Source: Microbulbifer marinus (GTDB lineage Bacteria; Pseudomonadota; Gammaproteobacteria; Pseudomonadales; Cellvibrionaceae). From it: a DNA stretch of 64,000 nt. Position numbers and translations under genes: made by a program. The notes under the pieces were generated by a model. The model saw nothing but the letters and a program-made list of their open reading frames with translations, had not been told where the DNA came from and did not search any database. The stretch lies in NCBI RefSeq assembly GCF_900107725.1, contig NZ_FNQO01000001.1:984458-1048457 (forward strand). The letters run 5' to 3'. Below, one piece after another: positions 1 to 10,300 of this stretch; the first letter of the stretch is position 1, and every line of letters starts with the position of its first letter.

Positions 1-5
1 ACAAT

Positions 6-428
6 ATGCGAACTGTACTGATGATTCCCCTGCTGGCGCTGCTCGCGACCGGTGCCAGCGCTGACAGCCTTGCCAATCAATTGAAAGGCTGCTCCAGCAT
101 TGAGGCCGATACCGAGCGGCTGGCCTGTTACGATGCGCTCAGCAACTCGCTCACCGAGCGAGCCGAGCAGCACTTCGGCCAGGAGCAGCAACGCGTTATC
201 GAGGAGGCGCCCGACTCCATTGAGGCAACCATTGCACAGATTGACAAGGTGGCCTACGGCAAGCTGTTGATCACGCTGGATAACGGCCAGGTATGGCGCC
301 AGAATGACAGCGGACGGGTCAACTGGAAAACCGGCGACTCGGTAACGGTGGAGCGCGCCCTGTTCGGCTCTTTTCTGATGAAGCCCACCGACGGAGGTCG
401 CAATCTGCGGGTAAAGCGAGTTAAGTAA
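6..428 (+). CDS. Small secreted protein of unknown function
   Basis: The 140-residue product begins with a clear Sec signal peptide (hydrophobic residues 4-17, likely cleavage after Ala-Ser-Ala at about residue 19), so it is probably periplasmic. The mature part opens with two cysteines about a dozen residues apart in a C-S-x-I...R-L-A-C-Y-D pattern, a signature seen at the start of several small periplasmic proteins, including some type VI secretion accessory proteins. The rest is a short mixed segment that could be a small beta domain (VWRQNDSGRVNWKTGD). Only five bases precede the ATG, so its ribosome site and operon partners are not visible. No secretion genes lie nearby, and I do not assign a function. 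Confidence 0.65.
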   Translation: MRTVLMIPLLALLATGASADSLANQLKGCSSIEADTERLACYDALSNSLTERAEQHFGQEQQRVIEEAPDSIEATIAQIDKVAYGKLLITLDNGQVWRQNDSGRVNWKTGDSVTVERALFGSFLMKPTDGGRNLRVKRVK

Positions 429-1018
429 CCGCCTTCCAGAAATCTCTCGACGCTGCCCACAGCCCGCGCCTGACGGGCAGCTTCGTCCACCCTCCCGATT
501 GGTTTGCCTGTCCGGCGCCGCATTTCCGGCACGATACTACTCGCCAATGCCCCGCAGGCTTCGCGGTTCGAACTTCTGATTCCTGCCACAGCGCTGGAGT
601 CCACAAAAAGCGGGAACAGAATCAGCTTCTCCACACGACGGTAGAACTGGCCGGTCGCAGAATCCAGTTGCGACCACCCGCGCGGATTCAGTTCCGCGGC
701 GGCGATTTGCGAGCCAGCGGCAGCTTTACGCTCAGCCACCGACAACCCGGCCCGAAGTCTTTCAGCGCCGCCATAGGCCCTACAAGTAGCCGAAAATGTC
801 GACTTTACCTGCGACATCCGTACGAAACGCAGCAATCGAGTCTCAGCGAGTAATTCCGTACGTCCAGCTTTAAGACCGATAAAACCATTCGGTCGAACAT
901 AGTCCGGCGCGGTATTCGACATTCATCTATATTCAAAAGGAATCAAGCGCCATGCGGTTGGCACCCACACAAGGAGCCAATTGCAGGCCGTCATACAGCC
1001 AACAGAAGGTTTACTCTC
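429..1018. other. 590-bp stretch without a supported gene
   Basis: Nothing here matches a family I recognise. A 222-codon minus-strand frame (254-922) runs through it and reads partly like protein (for example MRRRTGKPIGRVDEAARQAR), but it continues 175 bases antisense into the secreted-protein gene, has no convincing ribosome site, and its third-position GC looks lower than in neighbouring genes. It could be a decayed or foreign gene whose true end lies before position 428. The last 100 bases must hold the promoter of the sigma factor gene. Confidence 0.4.
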
Positions 1019-2167
1019 TTGTCCCGAGAAAATTTGTACTCAAGGGATGAAACATGGCTGAAGGACACAGACGAATCCCTCTCCGACGACATTCCTGCGG
1101 AGGATACTTCCGAGCGAGCCAGCAACGCTGAGCCCGAAGGCGCCGAGATACCGGCGGCGGAAGAAACGGTCGCCGATAGCAGCAGTACGCCGATGCAGAA
1201 CTACCTCAAGCATCTGTACCGGTTGGAACTGCTGACGCCGGAAGAGGAACACACCACTACCTGCCTGCTAAGGGATCTGGAAGACAAGCTGATCGCGCTG
1301 CTGCAGAAACGCGGTACCGAGCTGGTGCAGTTGCGCAGCGAGGGCGTGGAGCAGCGCGGCAGCACCGGAGCCTACGATCACGGCCTGATCATCGCCCGCG
1401 CCGAGAACCTCCTCGCATCGGACAAGCTTTCGCGGCGCGACCGCACCTCCATGCAGAGCCTGCTGCGACGCTTCCAGGCCCAGCGCAAGAAACTGATCCA
1501 GTGCAACTTGCGCCTGGTCATCGCCATCGCCAAGCGCTTCCGCAATCCGTCGGTGCCTTTCATCGATCTGATTCAGGAAGGCAATGTCGGCTTGATGAAG
1601 GCCATAGAACGCTTCAAGCCACAGATGGGGTACCGCTTTTCCACCTACGCCTACTGGTGGATACAGCAGGAGATTCAGCTGGCCTTGCGCCGCAATGAAG
1701 ATCTCGTGCGCCAGCCGGCCAATGTGCAGGACGACCTGCGCGCAATCTACCGCGCCATTGGCGAAGTGCGCGCCGATGGCCTGCCCGCTTCCGATGAGAA
1801 CCTGGCCAAGTACACCGGTCTCGATCTGGAGCGCATCCAGAGCCTGCTGAAACTGCCGGGCCCTACCGGTTCACTGGACGATCCGGTGGCGGACGATCAG
1901 AGCAGTACGCGACTGGATTACGCGCCCGCGGACGAGCTCTACAATACCGATGAACTGGTCACCAACCAGGAGCTCGCCCAGCGACTGCGCGAAGCGGTGG
2001 CGCGCCTGCCGGCTCGTCAGCGAACCGTGCTGAATCTGCGCTACGGTTTAGCCTCAGACCGCGACTGTTCTTTCCGCGTCATCGGCGAGCAGCTCGGCCT
2101 CAGCCAGGAGCGCGCGCGCCAGCTGCACTCAGACGCGCTGCGGCAACTCAAGCGTCAGTGGCGTTGA
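1019..2167 (+). CDS. Divergent RpoS/RpoD-type (group 2) sigma-70 factor
   Basis: This 382-residue protein directs RNA polymerase to a promoter subset. Region 1.2 is at residues 58-85 (MQNYLKHL...LLTPEEE). Region 2 is at 160-230 and carries the core-binding and -10 recognition helices (NLRLVIAIAKRF, DLIQEGNVGLMKAIERF, FSTYAYWWIQQ). Regions 3 and 4 follow, with a C-terminal helix-turn-helix near 355-378 (GEQLGLSQERARQLH). A 50-residue acidic leader precedes region 1.2. About 70 residues separate regions 1.2 and 2.1, where RpoS has almost none and RpoD has a much larger insert. The start is TTG, preceded by AGAAGGT; the next in-frame ATG (about 1193) would remove only the acidic leader. I call it RpoS-like but not certainly RpoS. 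Confidence 0.88.
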   Translation: MSRENLYSRDETWLKDTDESLSDDIPAEDTSERASNAEPEGAEIPAAEETVADSSSTPMQNYLKHLYRLELLTPEEEHTTTCLLRDLEDKLIALLQKRGTELVQLRSEGVEQRGSTGAYDHGLIIARAENLLASDKLSRRDRTSMQSLLRRFQAQRKKLIQCNLRLVIAIAKRFRNPSVPFIDLIQEGNVGLMKAIERFKPQMGYRFSTYAYWWIQQEIQLALRRNEDLVRQPANVQDDLRAIYRAIGEVRADGLPASDENLAKYTGLDLERIQSLLKLPGPTGSLDDPVADDQSSTRLDYAPADELYNTDELVTNQELAQRLREAVARLPARQRTVLNLRYGLASDRDCSFRVIGEQLGLSQERARQLHSDALRQLKRQWR

Positions 2168-2265
2168 CCCATTGGCCGATGGCAGGCGGCACGACTTGCG
2201 CTTGTCATCGGCAGATATCCCGCTAGGCTTACTCACTGTTGCTTAACTGAATTAAGCGAGAAGCC

Positions 2266-2859
2266 ATGCGCAGAGTGTTTGCGGCTGCTCCCGGTTCCAA
2301 CGCGGTTTTTTCCGCCCTATGTTGTCTCGCCGCAATTGCCTGTAGCTTTTTTGTCACATCTACAGTTCGCGCAGAGCAGGAGTTGATAGTCAGCGCCGGC
2401 AAGGGTCTCGGCGATGCATTGATTCAGCAGAAATCGATTTCGGCCGCGGAAATGGTCGGGGTCAATTACTCGTACCTGTTCTCGGAATTTCGGGGCGGTA
2501 TCGGCTACTGGCAGTGGTGGGCGCAGGGCAGCTATTCACATATGCGCCTGGATTATCGCGGCAAGAAGCAACGTCAGAATATTTTCGAACTAAAACCGGT
2601 GTTGCGCTGGTATCCCGACAAGGACCCGCACGGCATTTTTGGCGAAGTCGGCGTCGGCGCGGCCTACCTGACCAATAAAAGTTTCGGCGATATTCAACTC
2701 ACCACAAAGCCCAATTTCGCCCTGCACTTCGCCGGCGGCTACCGCCTGCGCAGTGGCTATACTCTGTCACTGCGCTACAGCCACTTTTCCAACGCCTACA
2801 CCAATACCCCGAACCCGGGGTTCGATTTTGCCTCACTGAACGGTCACTTCCATTTTTAG
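2266..2859 (+). CDS. PagL-like lipid A 3-O-deacylase (acyloxyacyl hydrolase)
   Basis: A 197-residue outer-membrane beta-barrel. The first 36 residues form a long signal peptide ending in TVRA. The body has alternating aromatic strands, and the C-terminus ends in phenylalanine (HFHF), as expected for Bam-dependent insertion. Residues 170-188 carry the PagL active-site signature: His173 and Ser175 in R-Y-S-H-F-S-N-A, followed by N-P-G. An Asp (187) sits about where the catalytic Glu of Pseudomonas PagL would fall. The family removes the 3-linked acyl chain of lipid A and so changes outer-membrane properties. It stands alone 98 bases after the sigma factor and could be read through from it. GCGAGAAG precedes the ATG. 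Confidence 0.8.
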   Translation: MRRVFAAAPGSNAVFSALCCLAAIACSFFVTSTVRAEQELIVSAGKGLGDALIQQKSISAAEMVGVNYSYLFSEFRGGIGYWQWWAQGSYSHMRLDYRGKKQRQNIFELKPVLRWYPDKDPHGIFGEVGVGAAYLTNKSFGDIQLTTKPNFALHFAGGYRLRSGYTLSLRYSHFSNAYTNTPNPGFDFASLNGHFHF

Positions 2860-3105
2860 TGAGAGGCCAGCATAAGGTAGTCAATTTTTATAACGCCCCT
2901 CTAAAACCGTCAGAATTCAATCAAAGTTCTGTAACAGCCCTCCTTCAAAATACCCCTAATAAGATTATGAGGGATCTATAGACGCTACCGATCGGCGCTT
3001 CAATCGGGCAGTCAGACCATGCCGTCAGACTCGCAGCCTGAAGTTCAGAAGCCCACAATAGCTTCGACAGCACAGCCGCATCACGTTCACAGCGTCTGTC
3101 ATCTG

Positions 3106-3604
3106 GTCGCCACACGCCTATTGACGCAAGCAGACATGGATGCGGTACTGGAGGTGCTGGTGCTGCTAGCGGTGGTGCGTTTGATCGTATTCGCTGGCGG
3201 CCGGGATAAGCCGGGGCTGGAACACATCAGTGAAAGGCTTAACCTCACTGAGAGTGTGAGACGTACCAGCCACATCGAGCGTTTCGGGGCTTTTATGCGG
3301 GGCGTGGATTTTTGCTGATACCGTCGCCCGGTGAAACCACAGCCTACACGCTTATCGAGGCGCTGCTGAACCGCTGCCCGGTGATCGCGGACCACAGCGG
3401 ATATGCCGAAGAATACCGTCCGCCGGAATACCTACCGAAAAAGCTGGAACCTGCCTATCTGGTGGAGAAACTGCAGTATGCCCTGCAGGGCATGCACAGT
3501 CTGCGGCATGTTTTTTCCGCAACGTTCGAACGCGTCGCAACCGAACTGACCTGGAGCAGATGGGCCGGTCGACCTGGCAGATCTACGCGCAAATGCTCGC
3601 CTGA
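3106..3604 (+). pseudogene. Decayed GT4 glycosyltransferase, C-terminal half with two frameshifts
   Basis: Joined across three reading frames, this stretch encodes only the nucleotide-sugar-binding half of a family 4 glycosyltransferase: a strand and turn (VRLIVFAGGRDKP), then ERFGAFMRGVDFC, then LIPSPGETTAYTLIEALLN with the acidic E-x7-E-like region and CPVIADHSG. Near 3316 TGC-CTG appears to have lost a C, giving TGC-TGA. Near 3560 a second base is missing, after which the natural ending WQIYAQMLA-stop continues in another frame. The N-terminal acceptor domain is absent upstream. It lies tail to tail with an intact glycosyltransferase gene at 3622-4743, which belongs to a different subgroup. 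Confidence 0.75.
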
Positions 3605-3621
3605 TAAAGTACTTCTGTAAA

Positions 3622-4743
3622 CTACCCGGCTGCTGGCGCCTGTACGGGTTGTAACAGATCCCTATACACCGCCAGTGTCTTGGCCGCCGTATCCTCGTGA
3701 CTGAAACCGCTGAAAGAAATCTTCTGTGGACGCTCGAGGACTTGCAGGCTCGCCTCCACCAGTGCATCCAGACTGCCACGCTCAACCAGGCCCTGTGGAA
3801 AGCACTGTTGCAACATCTCGACAGCGTCCCCATCCACAAAGGAGATCACCGGGCAGTTCATCGCCAGGGCTTCGGCTGCCGTCATTCCGCAGCTGTCAGA
3901 ACTTTTGGCCAGCTGGTAGGTGATCTGCGAGCTGGCGTAGAGTTCGCGCATATCGCGACGCTCACCGAGGAAAAGCACCTTGTCGCTCAATCCCAGGTCG
4001 AATGCCTGTTGCTCCAATCTGCGCGCGAATTTTTCCCCGCCCTGGCCCGCGGCACCGACCACCAGCCCGAACACGTCCTCACGCTGCCTGGCCAGTGCCG
4101 CCAGCAGCTGCAGGAATATCGTCTGACCATTTTCCGGCGACAGGGGTGCCGGCATCAGTAACCAGTTCTTCCCCTCCAGCTGCGGATAATCGTTGAGAAG
4201 GCGATTTTGCCAGTGACCTGAAATGGGAGCCCCGCGATCGAACTCGCGGGTATTCACCCCCCGGTAAACGACGTGCGGCGGCGTGCGCAATTTATGCCCG
4301 CAGCGTTCCTGCAGTTGATCCGCCACGCGCCGTGAAGTCGCGATGACCCGCTCGCCGGAGGCCAGAATTCCGTTGTAGAAGTTGCGTCGGTAAAAAGTAT
4401 GTGCGGCGGTCACCAGGCGCGGGCGCTGCTCTTCCGGCATACCGCGCCAGGCGCGCAGGGTGATCCAGGCCGGCATATACGATCCGACATGGACGACGTC
4501 GGCCTGCAACTCCTGTAGCAGGCGGCGCATTCGCCCTGCCAGGCGCAAGGACCACAATGAATTTTTGTGCAACGGCATCTCGATGTGTTGACTGCCGCGC
4601 AGTGTCAGGCGGGCAACCAGTTCGCCGCCGCCGGAAATCACGATGGACTCATGCCCGAGACGGACCAGTTCATGGGCAAAATCCAGTGCTGCCTTACCCG
4701 TGACATCTGCTTCCAGAACGGGCAATACTTGTACAATTTTCAA
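3622..4743 (-). CDS. GT4-family glycosyltransferase
   Basis: A 373-residue GT-B enzyme with no signal peptide or membrane segment. The N-terminal domain opens with the typical glycine-rich first strand (MKIVQVLPVLEADVTGKAALD, with HELVRLGHE after it). The C-terminal domain has VLFLGERRDMRELYASS and the catalytic/donor-binding stretch SCGMTAAEALAMNCPVIS, corresponding to E-x7-E. Such enzymes move a sugar from a nucleotide donor to a lipid- or polysaccharide-linked acceptor at the cytoplasmic membrane; the substrate cannot be read from sequence. It is monocistronic, convergent with the broken glycosyltransferase and divergent from the TraB/GumN gene. LPS core or surface glycan synthesis is the likely role. 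Confidence 0.85.
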   Translation of the reverse strand: MKIVQVLPVLEADVTGKAALDFAHELVRLGHESIVISGGGELVARLTLRGSQHIEMPLHKNSLWSLRLAGRMRRLLQELQADVVHVGSYMPAWITLRAWRGMPEEQRPRLVTAAHTFYRRNFYNGILASGERVIATSRRVADQLQERCGHKLRTPPHVVYRGVNTREFDRGAPISGHWQNRLLNDYPQLEGKNWLLMPAPLSPENGQTIFLQLLAALARQREDVFGLVVGAAGQGGEKFARRLEQQAFDLGLSDKVLFLGERRDMRELYASSQITYQLAKSSDSCGMTAAEALAMNCPVISFVDGDAVEMLQQCFPQGLVERGSLDALVEASLQVLERPQKISFSGFSHEDTAAKTLAVYRDLLQPVQAPAAG

Positions 4744-5008
4744 ACTGCCACCGTGAATTCCTTGAAAACCGGACTATTCTGCAGCCGTTCTGCACTCGCT
4801 CCCAGTGCATTCCGCACAAAATTCAATTCCGCCGTCGGGAATTGCTGACCACACCGCGCGGCCTATCCGGTCTGTTTGGCTTCGATACCACGGGCCGGCG
4901 CGCATCACCAATAGCGGTTCGGCAAGGCCACCTACAGCACAGGCTGCATGTGGAGACTCTGGTTGGGTGCTAAGATTTCATGTTAGTCGCCATTTCCAAG
5001 AGACAAGA

Positions 5009-5899
5009 ATGCTGAACCGCTACTTTTTGCTCCCGCTGTTTTTCGTGTTCCTGTTGTTCGCCGCGGTCGTCAGTGCGGCGGAGAGCGATCGGGGAATTTT
5101 CTGGCAAGCGGAGAAGGCGGGCCGTACAGTTTACCTGCTCGGTTCCGTGCATCTTGCCACCGCCGATTTCTACCCCCTGCGCCCCGATATCGAGCGCGCC
5201 TATGCCGATAGTGATGCCCTGGTCGTGGAGGCCGATATTGTTGCAGCCGAAAGCGATATGGCCCTGCAACAGCAAATCATGCTGCAGTCGCTCTACCAGG
5301 GGGATCGCAGCCTGCGCGACGATCTGTCGCCGGCCGTGTACAAACAACTGCAGTCCTGGCTTCAGCAACGGCGACTGCCGGAGGCGATGTTTATCCGCCA
5401 GCGCCCGGCTATTGCCATGATCTCAATCAGCATGGTGGAAATGCAGGCCCAGGGGCTGGATCCACGACTGGGCATCGACCGGCATTTTCTGAAGAAAGCC
5501 AAGCGCGACGGCAAGCCGATCGTTGAGCTCGAAGGCGTACTGCAGCAGTTACGACTGCTGAACAGTCTGGAAAACCCGAGTCTGTTACTGCAGCAGACGC
5601 TGGAACAGTTAGAGGACATGCAGAATTTTGTGCCCAAAATGACCAGCGCCTGGAAACGCGGTGACAGCGAATCCCTGTACCGCCTCATCATTGCCGAAAG
5701 CCTGCAAGAACATCCCGAGTACCGGTCTCTGTACGACACCCTGTTTTTCCAGCGCAACCGAACGATGGCAGAAAAGATCGCAAGTGGTGCCCCCACGTAT
5801 CAATCACTGTTTGTGATCGTCGGCGCCGGCCACCTGGTCGGGAATGAGAGTGTCATTGAACGGCTGAGGGAACAGGGTTACAAAGTGCAACAGCTGTGA
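5009..5899 (+). CDS. TraB/GumN family protein
   Basis: The ATG at 5009 is chosen because a typical signal peptide follows at once (MLNRYFLLPLFFVFLLFAAVVSAA); the frame is open further upstream but reads as non-coding. The mature protein begins with IFWQAEKAGRTVYLLGSVH, the hallmark N-terminal strand of the TraB/GumN (also PrgY) fold, followed by an ALVVEADI strand; the domain closes with FVIVGAGHLVGNESVIERL. Members are predicted metal-dependent proteases or hydrolases with conserved GxxH and GxGH motifs, both present here, and E. coli YbaP is a relative. The substrate is unknown. It is exported or membrane-anchored and sits alone, divergent from the glycosyltransferase. Confidence 0.85.
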   Translation: MLNRYFLLPLFFVFLLFAAVVSAAESDRGIFWQAEKAGRTVYLLGSVHLATADFYPLRPDIERAYADSDALVVEADIVAAESDMALQQQIMLQSLYQGDRSLRDDLSPAVYKQLQSWLQQRRLPEAMFIRQRPAIAMISISMVEMQAQGLDPRLGIDRHFLKKAKRDGKPIVELEGVLQQLRLLNSLENPSLLLQQTLEQLEDMQNFVPKMTSAWKRGDSESLYRLIIAESLQEHPEYRSLYDTLFFQRNRTMAEKIASGAPTYQSLFVIVGAGHLVGNESVIERLREQGYKVQQL

Positions 5900-6046
5900 C
5901 CCCCACTATGGCGCGCCCCGCTTCAGCGCCTGTGAATTGTCCATTGTATTAATTGATTAACCAGGGCGCCCTCCCCGGCAATTGCTAAACTCGAAAAGTA
6001 TCGCGTTACGCGAGCGTCTCAGCAATGGCATACAGGGAGGTAGCCA

Positions 6047-7321
6047 ATGAACCGCTGTGCCCTTTTATGGATCCTGGCCGGCGCAGCCATCATCCATCCG
6101 GCACTGGCCGACCAGGCGGAAACCAAAGGTGGATTGAAGATCACGTCGGATGACGGAAACTTCTCCGCCGAACTCGGCGGGCGCATCCACTTCGATACCT
6201 ACCTGTTCGACCGGGATATCGAGGATCCGGTCAGTACTACCGAATTTCGTCGCGCGCGACTGGCCATGAAGGGTCAGTTGTGGAACTGGGAATACAAACT
6301 GGAACGGGACTTCGCTTCCGGTGGTACCGGTGGCTTGCGCGACGTGTACATCGCCACCAAGGTACTGGGCGGCAAGCTGACCATCGGCAACTTCAAACCC
6401 TACCGCTCCATCAATGAGCTGACCAGCTCAAATGAAATCACGATGATGGAGCGCTCCTTCGCCTCGGCCAGCGGCATCTATGCCGACCGCGGGCGCCAAC
6501 AGGGTGTCGGCTGGCTCACGCACTGGGACTGCTACACATTCGGTGCCATGGCGTTCAATCTGCGCGATCCCGGCGGGCCGCGCAACGAGGGTGTCGGTGT
6601 GGCCGGGCGCTTTACCTGGGCACCGATCAATGACGACCTCAGCACATTGCACCTGGGGATCTCGGGAAGTTACGAAAACGCCAACCGCAATTCAGACCCA
6701 TTAGAGGCCGATGTCAGCTACGCGGGCCGTCGCGGCCCCAGCCAGCTCATTGCGTTCACCCCAGGCGACCGGGAGTTTTTCTTCAACGATTTCGACGATG
6801 ACGAGTTTTTCTTCGGCGATCAGGGCGGCAGCGTTGGCACCGTGGGACTCGAGCTGGCCGGCACCTATGGCCCCCTGTACGGACAGGCAGAATACGTATA
6901 TGGGGATTTTGACGGGGACTATTTCATGTCCGAAGATGTTTTCGAAGACTTCTTCGGTGCGCCACCAACCTTTAGCTGCGATCCAGATTTTGGTTGCTTC
7001 GTTGGTGGCCAGGATGTGCGCACCTGGTATGTCATGGGCAGCTGGGTGATTACCGGTGAACACAAGCCCTACGACAGTAAGAAAGGCGTGTTCAAGTCCG
7101 TAAAACCACACAGCGACTGGGGTGCCTGGGAGCTGACCGCGCGCTACGAAACCATCGAAAACAAGGACATCCGCAAGCTGGAAGCGAGCAACCTGCGGCT
7201 CGGGGTTAATTTTTATTTCAACCCAAAGGTGCGCTTTATGCTCAATGTGGTGCTGGGGGAAGATGACTTCACCGGCGACGATACCAATCAACTGGCGTTT
7301 CGCGCCCAGGCGAACTGGTAG
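6047..7321 (+). CDS. OprP/OprO-type porin (phosphate-selective porin family)
   Basis: A 424-residue outer-membrane protein with a signal peptide (residues 1-21, cleaved after HPALA). It starts with the family's opening strands (GNFSAELGGRIHFDTYLF, then FRRARLAMKGQLWNWEYKLERDF) and has the conserved LTIGNFKPYRSINELTSS. The C-terminus ends in aromatic QANW, as for a 16-18-strand porin. OprP and OprO pass phosphate and polyphosphate, but the family is broader and acidic inserts here (DFDDDEFFF) argue against assuming anion specificity. A very strong ribosome site (GGGAGGT) precedes the ATG. It ends just before a strong hairpin that also serves the convergent oxidoreductase gene. Confidence 0.85.
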   Translation: MNRCALLWILAGAAIIHPALADQAETKGGLKITSDDGNFSAELGGRIHFDTYLFDRDIEDPVSTTEFRRARLAMKGQLWNWEYKLERDFASGGTGGLRDVYIATKVLGGKLTIGNFKPYRSINELTSSNEITMMERSFASASGIYADRGRQQGVGWLTHWDCYTFGAMAFNLRDPGGPRNEGVGVAGRFTWAPINDDLSTLHLGISGSYENANRNSDPLEADVSYAGRRGPSQLIAFTPGDREFFFNDFDDDEFFFGDQGGSVGTVGLELAGTYGPLYGQAEYVYGDFDGDYFMSEDVFEDFFGAPPTFSCDPDFGCFVGGQDVRTWYVMGSWVITGEHKPYDSKKGVFKSVKPHSDWGAWELTARYETIENKDIRKLEASNLRLGVNFYFNPKVRFMLNVVLGEDDFTGDDTNQLAFRAQANW

Positions 7322-7338
7322 CCTATTTCAAAGCTTCA

Positions 7339-7367
7339 GCGGGGGCGGCCGAAAAAGCCGCCCCCGC
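7339..7367. terminator. GC-rich hairpin between convergent genes
   Basis: A perfect 11-bp stem (GCGGGGGCGGC / GCCGCCCCCGC) with a 7-base loop lies between the porin stop and the oxidoreductase stop. There is no long T tract, so it is probably a bidirectional stem-type terminator or 3' stabiliser. Confidence 0.7.
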
Positions 7368-7378
7368 CCACAAAGGCC

Positions 7379-10300
7379 TCAGCCCACCTGCTGCGCCTTG
7401 GCCGGGTCGAAGACCTCGACCGGCGTGATACCTTCCAGATCCACGGACGGATTTTCGAATCGCAACAGCGCCGCATCGCGCAGCTTCTTCGCCTTTTCCA
7501 GGCTGGCATCCTTCACCAGACCATAGCCGCGAATTTCATCGGGGTAGCTCAGCAGATCGATCGCCGCGGCGTGGTTTTCGGCATTCAGTTCGCCGACGAC
7601 CTTGTCCACCAGCTGTTCGTATTCACCGATAAGGGCGCGCTCCATCTTGCGCTCGGCGGTGTAACCGAAAACATCCAGTGCCGTGCCGCGCAGGAACTTC
7701 AGTCTCGCCAGTACGCCGAATGCCTTGTGCATCCAGCCGCCGAACTTCATCTTGCGCGGGCGACCGAGGGCCTTGTCGAACGGTGCCAGCAACGGCGGTG
7801 CCAGATTGAATTCCAGCTCGAAGTCGCCGGCGAAGTTTTCTTCCAGTGCCTTGGTAAAGCGGCCGTCGGTGTACAGGCGGGCCACCTCGTACTCGTCCTT
7901 GTAGGCCAGCAGCTTCGCATAGTAACGTGCGACGACTTCCGCCAGCGCCTCACTACCGGGAACCTTGAGGATTTCAGCGGCCTTTACCTTATCCACCAGG
8001 GCGCGATAACGCTGCGCCAACTCGGCATTCTGGTAGCCGGTCAGGTGCTCGGCCCGGTGCGCGACTATGTCTTCCAGGCTGCGCGGCAGCACAATTTCCG
8101 ACTCGTCGCGCACCAGCAGTGCATCCAGCGCAGAGCGGTTCGCGGCGGCCAGACGACCGGCGGCAAAGCCCTGCAGATTGCCTTCGACGGCCACGCCGTT
8201 CAGTTCGATTGCCTGCAGCAGGGATTCCTGCTGCAGCGGTAATAGGCCTTTCTGCCAGGCGAAGCCAAGCATAAATATGTTCGCTGCCAGGGTATCCCCC
8301 AAGGCCGCGCTGGTGAGCTTGTGGGCTTCCACCGCCTCCAGTTCCTTCACCGCACCACTGATGGTGTCCAACACCGCCTGCGGCGAATGCACGTCTTCGC
8401 GGCCCAATACGGAGGCGGCGGTCGGGCTCAGGTGGGTGTTGACCACCGCGCGGCTGTGGGTCTCATCCAGTTTGGCCAGACAGGCGGCCAAGTTGCCCGC
8501 CGCAATCAGGTCGCAGGCCATCAGGCCATCGGCGCGGCCATCGGAGATACGCACCGCCTGCAGTGCCTCCGGCTCGGCGGCAAAGCGTACGTGCGAGTAG
8601 ACCGCACCGCCCTTCTGCGCCAGACCGGTCTGATCGAGGGTACTGCTGGCCTTGCCTTCGATATGGGCGGCCATTGCCAGCAGCGCGCCGATGGTGACGA
8701 CGCCGGTACCGCCGACACCGGTCACCAGCAGGTTGTAGGGCTCGGCCAGTGACGGCAGCTGCGGCGCCGGCAATTTATCTGCCTCGGTGCGCAGCACATC
8801 ACCCACGCCGGCGCGCTTGGCCAGCTTGCCGCCCTTGATGGTGACGAACGACGGGCAGAAGCCGTTCACACAGGACATATCCTGGTTGCAGCCGGTCTGG
8901 TTGATGCGGCGCTTGTCGCCCAGTGCGGTTTCCACCTTCTCCACCGCAATACAGCTGGACTGCTGCACGCAGTCGCCGCAGCCCTCGCACACCAGCTCGT
9001 TGATAAACGGCCGCCCTTCCGCCTTTGGCAGCAGGCCGCGCTTGCGCTTGCGGCGCAGTTCGGTGGCACAGGTCTGGTCGTAGATGATGACGGTGACGCC
9101 TTCGGTTTCGCGCAACTCCTTCATCACTACCGGCAAGTGGTCGCGGTGGCGAATTTGCACTTCGCTCGGGAAGGTCAGCGCGCCCTTGTACTTGTCCGGG
9201 TTGTCCATGACCAGTACGACTTTGTTGACGCCCTCCGCCAGCACTTGGCGACAGATCATGTCCGGCGCCAGTTCGCCGTCGTGCGGCTGGCCGCCGGTCA
9301 TCGCCACGGCGTCATTGAACAGGATCTTGTAAGTGATATTCACCTTGGCCGCGACGGAGGCGCGGATGGCGAGAATGCCGGAATGGAAATAGGTGCCATC
9401 GCCCAGGTTGACGAATACGTGCTTCTCACTGGTGAAAGGCGCCTGACCGACCCAGTTCACGCCCTCGGCGCCCATCTGGGTGAAAGTGTAGGTCTCGCGA
9501 TCCAGCCACTGGGCCATATAGTGGCAGCCGATTCCGGCCAGCGCACGGCTGCCCTCCGGCACTTTGGTGGAGCGGTTGTGCGGACAGCCGGCACAGAACA
9601 TCGGCAGGCGCGACACACTGGAACCGGCCTGCTGCGCGATGCGCTCCGCCAGCGCATTGAGGCGCATCAGCCGGTGCTTGGCGCGCTCACTCAGCTTGTC
9701 ATCGCCGAGCACCCGGCCCAGTACCTGCGCCACGATTGCCGGCGACAGTTCGCCGTACATCGGCATCAGGGCGCGATCGTGTTCATCCACCTTGCCGAGG
9801 ATACGCGGGAAATGCGGATCCTTCTGATGCACGTTGTACAGCTCTTCTTTCAGCTGCACTTCCATCAGGCTGCGCTTTTCTTCCAGAACCAGCAGCGTGT
9901 CGAGACCGCGGGCAAATTCCTGGATGCCGGGTACGTCCAGCGGATAGGTCATGCCCACTTTAAGGATACGGATACCGAGCGCTTTCGCCTTCTGCTCGTC
10001 GATCCCCATGTCCTCGAACGCCTGCATCAGGTCGAGGTGCGCCTTACCGGTGGTCACGATCCCCAGGCTCGCCTCGGGATTTTCCAGCACCACCTTGTTC
10101 AGGTTGTTGGCGCGCGCAAAAGCCAAGGCCGCCGGGCGCTTGTAGCGCCACAGGCGTTCTTCCTGCTCCAGCGGGTTGTCCTGCTTACGGATATTCAGGC
10201 CGCCCTCGGGGCGCTCAATCTCCGGATAGGAAAACTGTACCCGCTCGGGATCCACATCAACGGTGGCCGAGCTGTCCATATTTTCCGCCAGCGTAATCAT

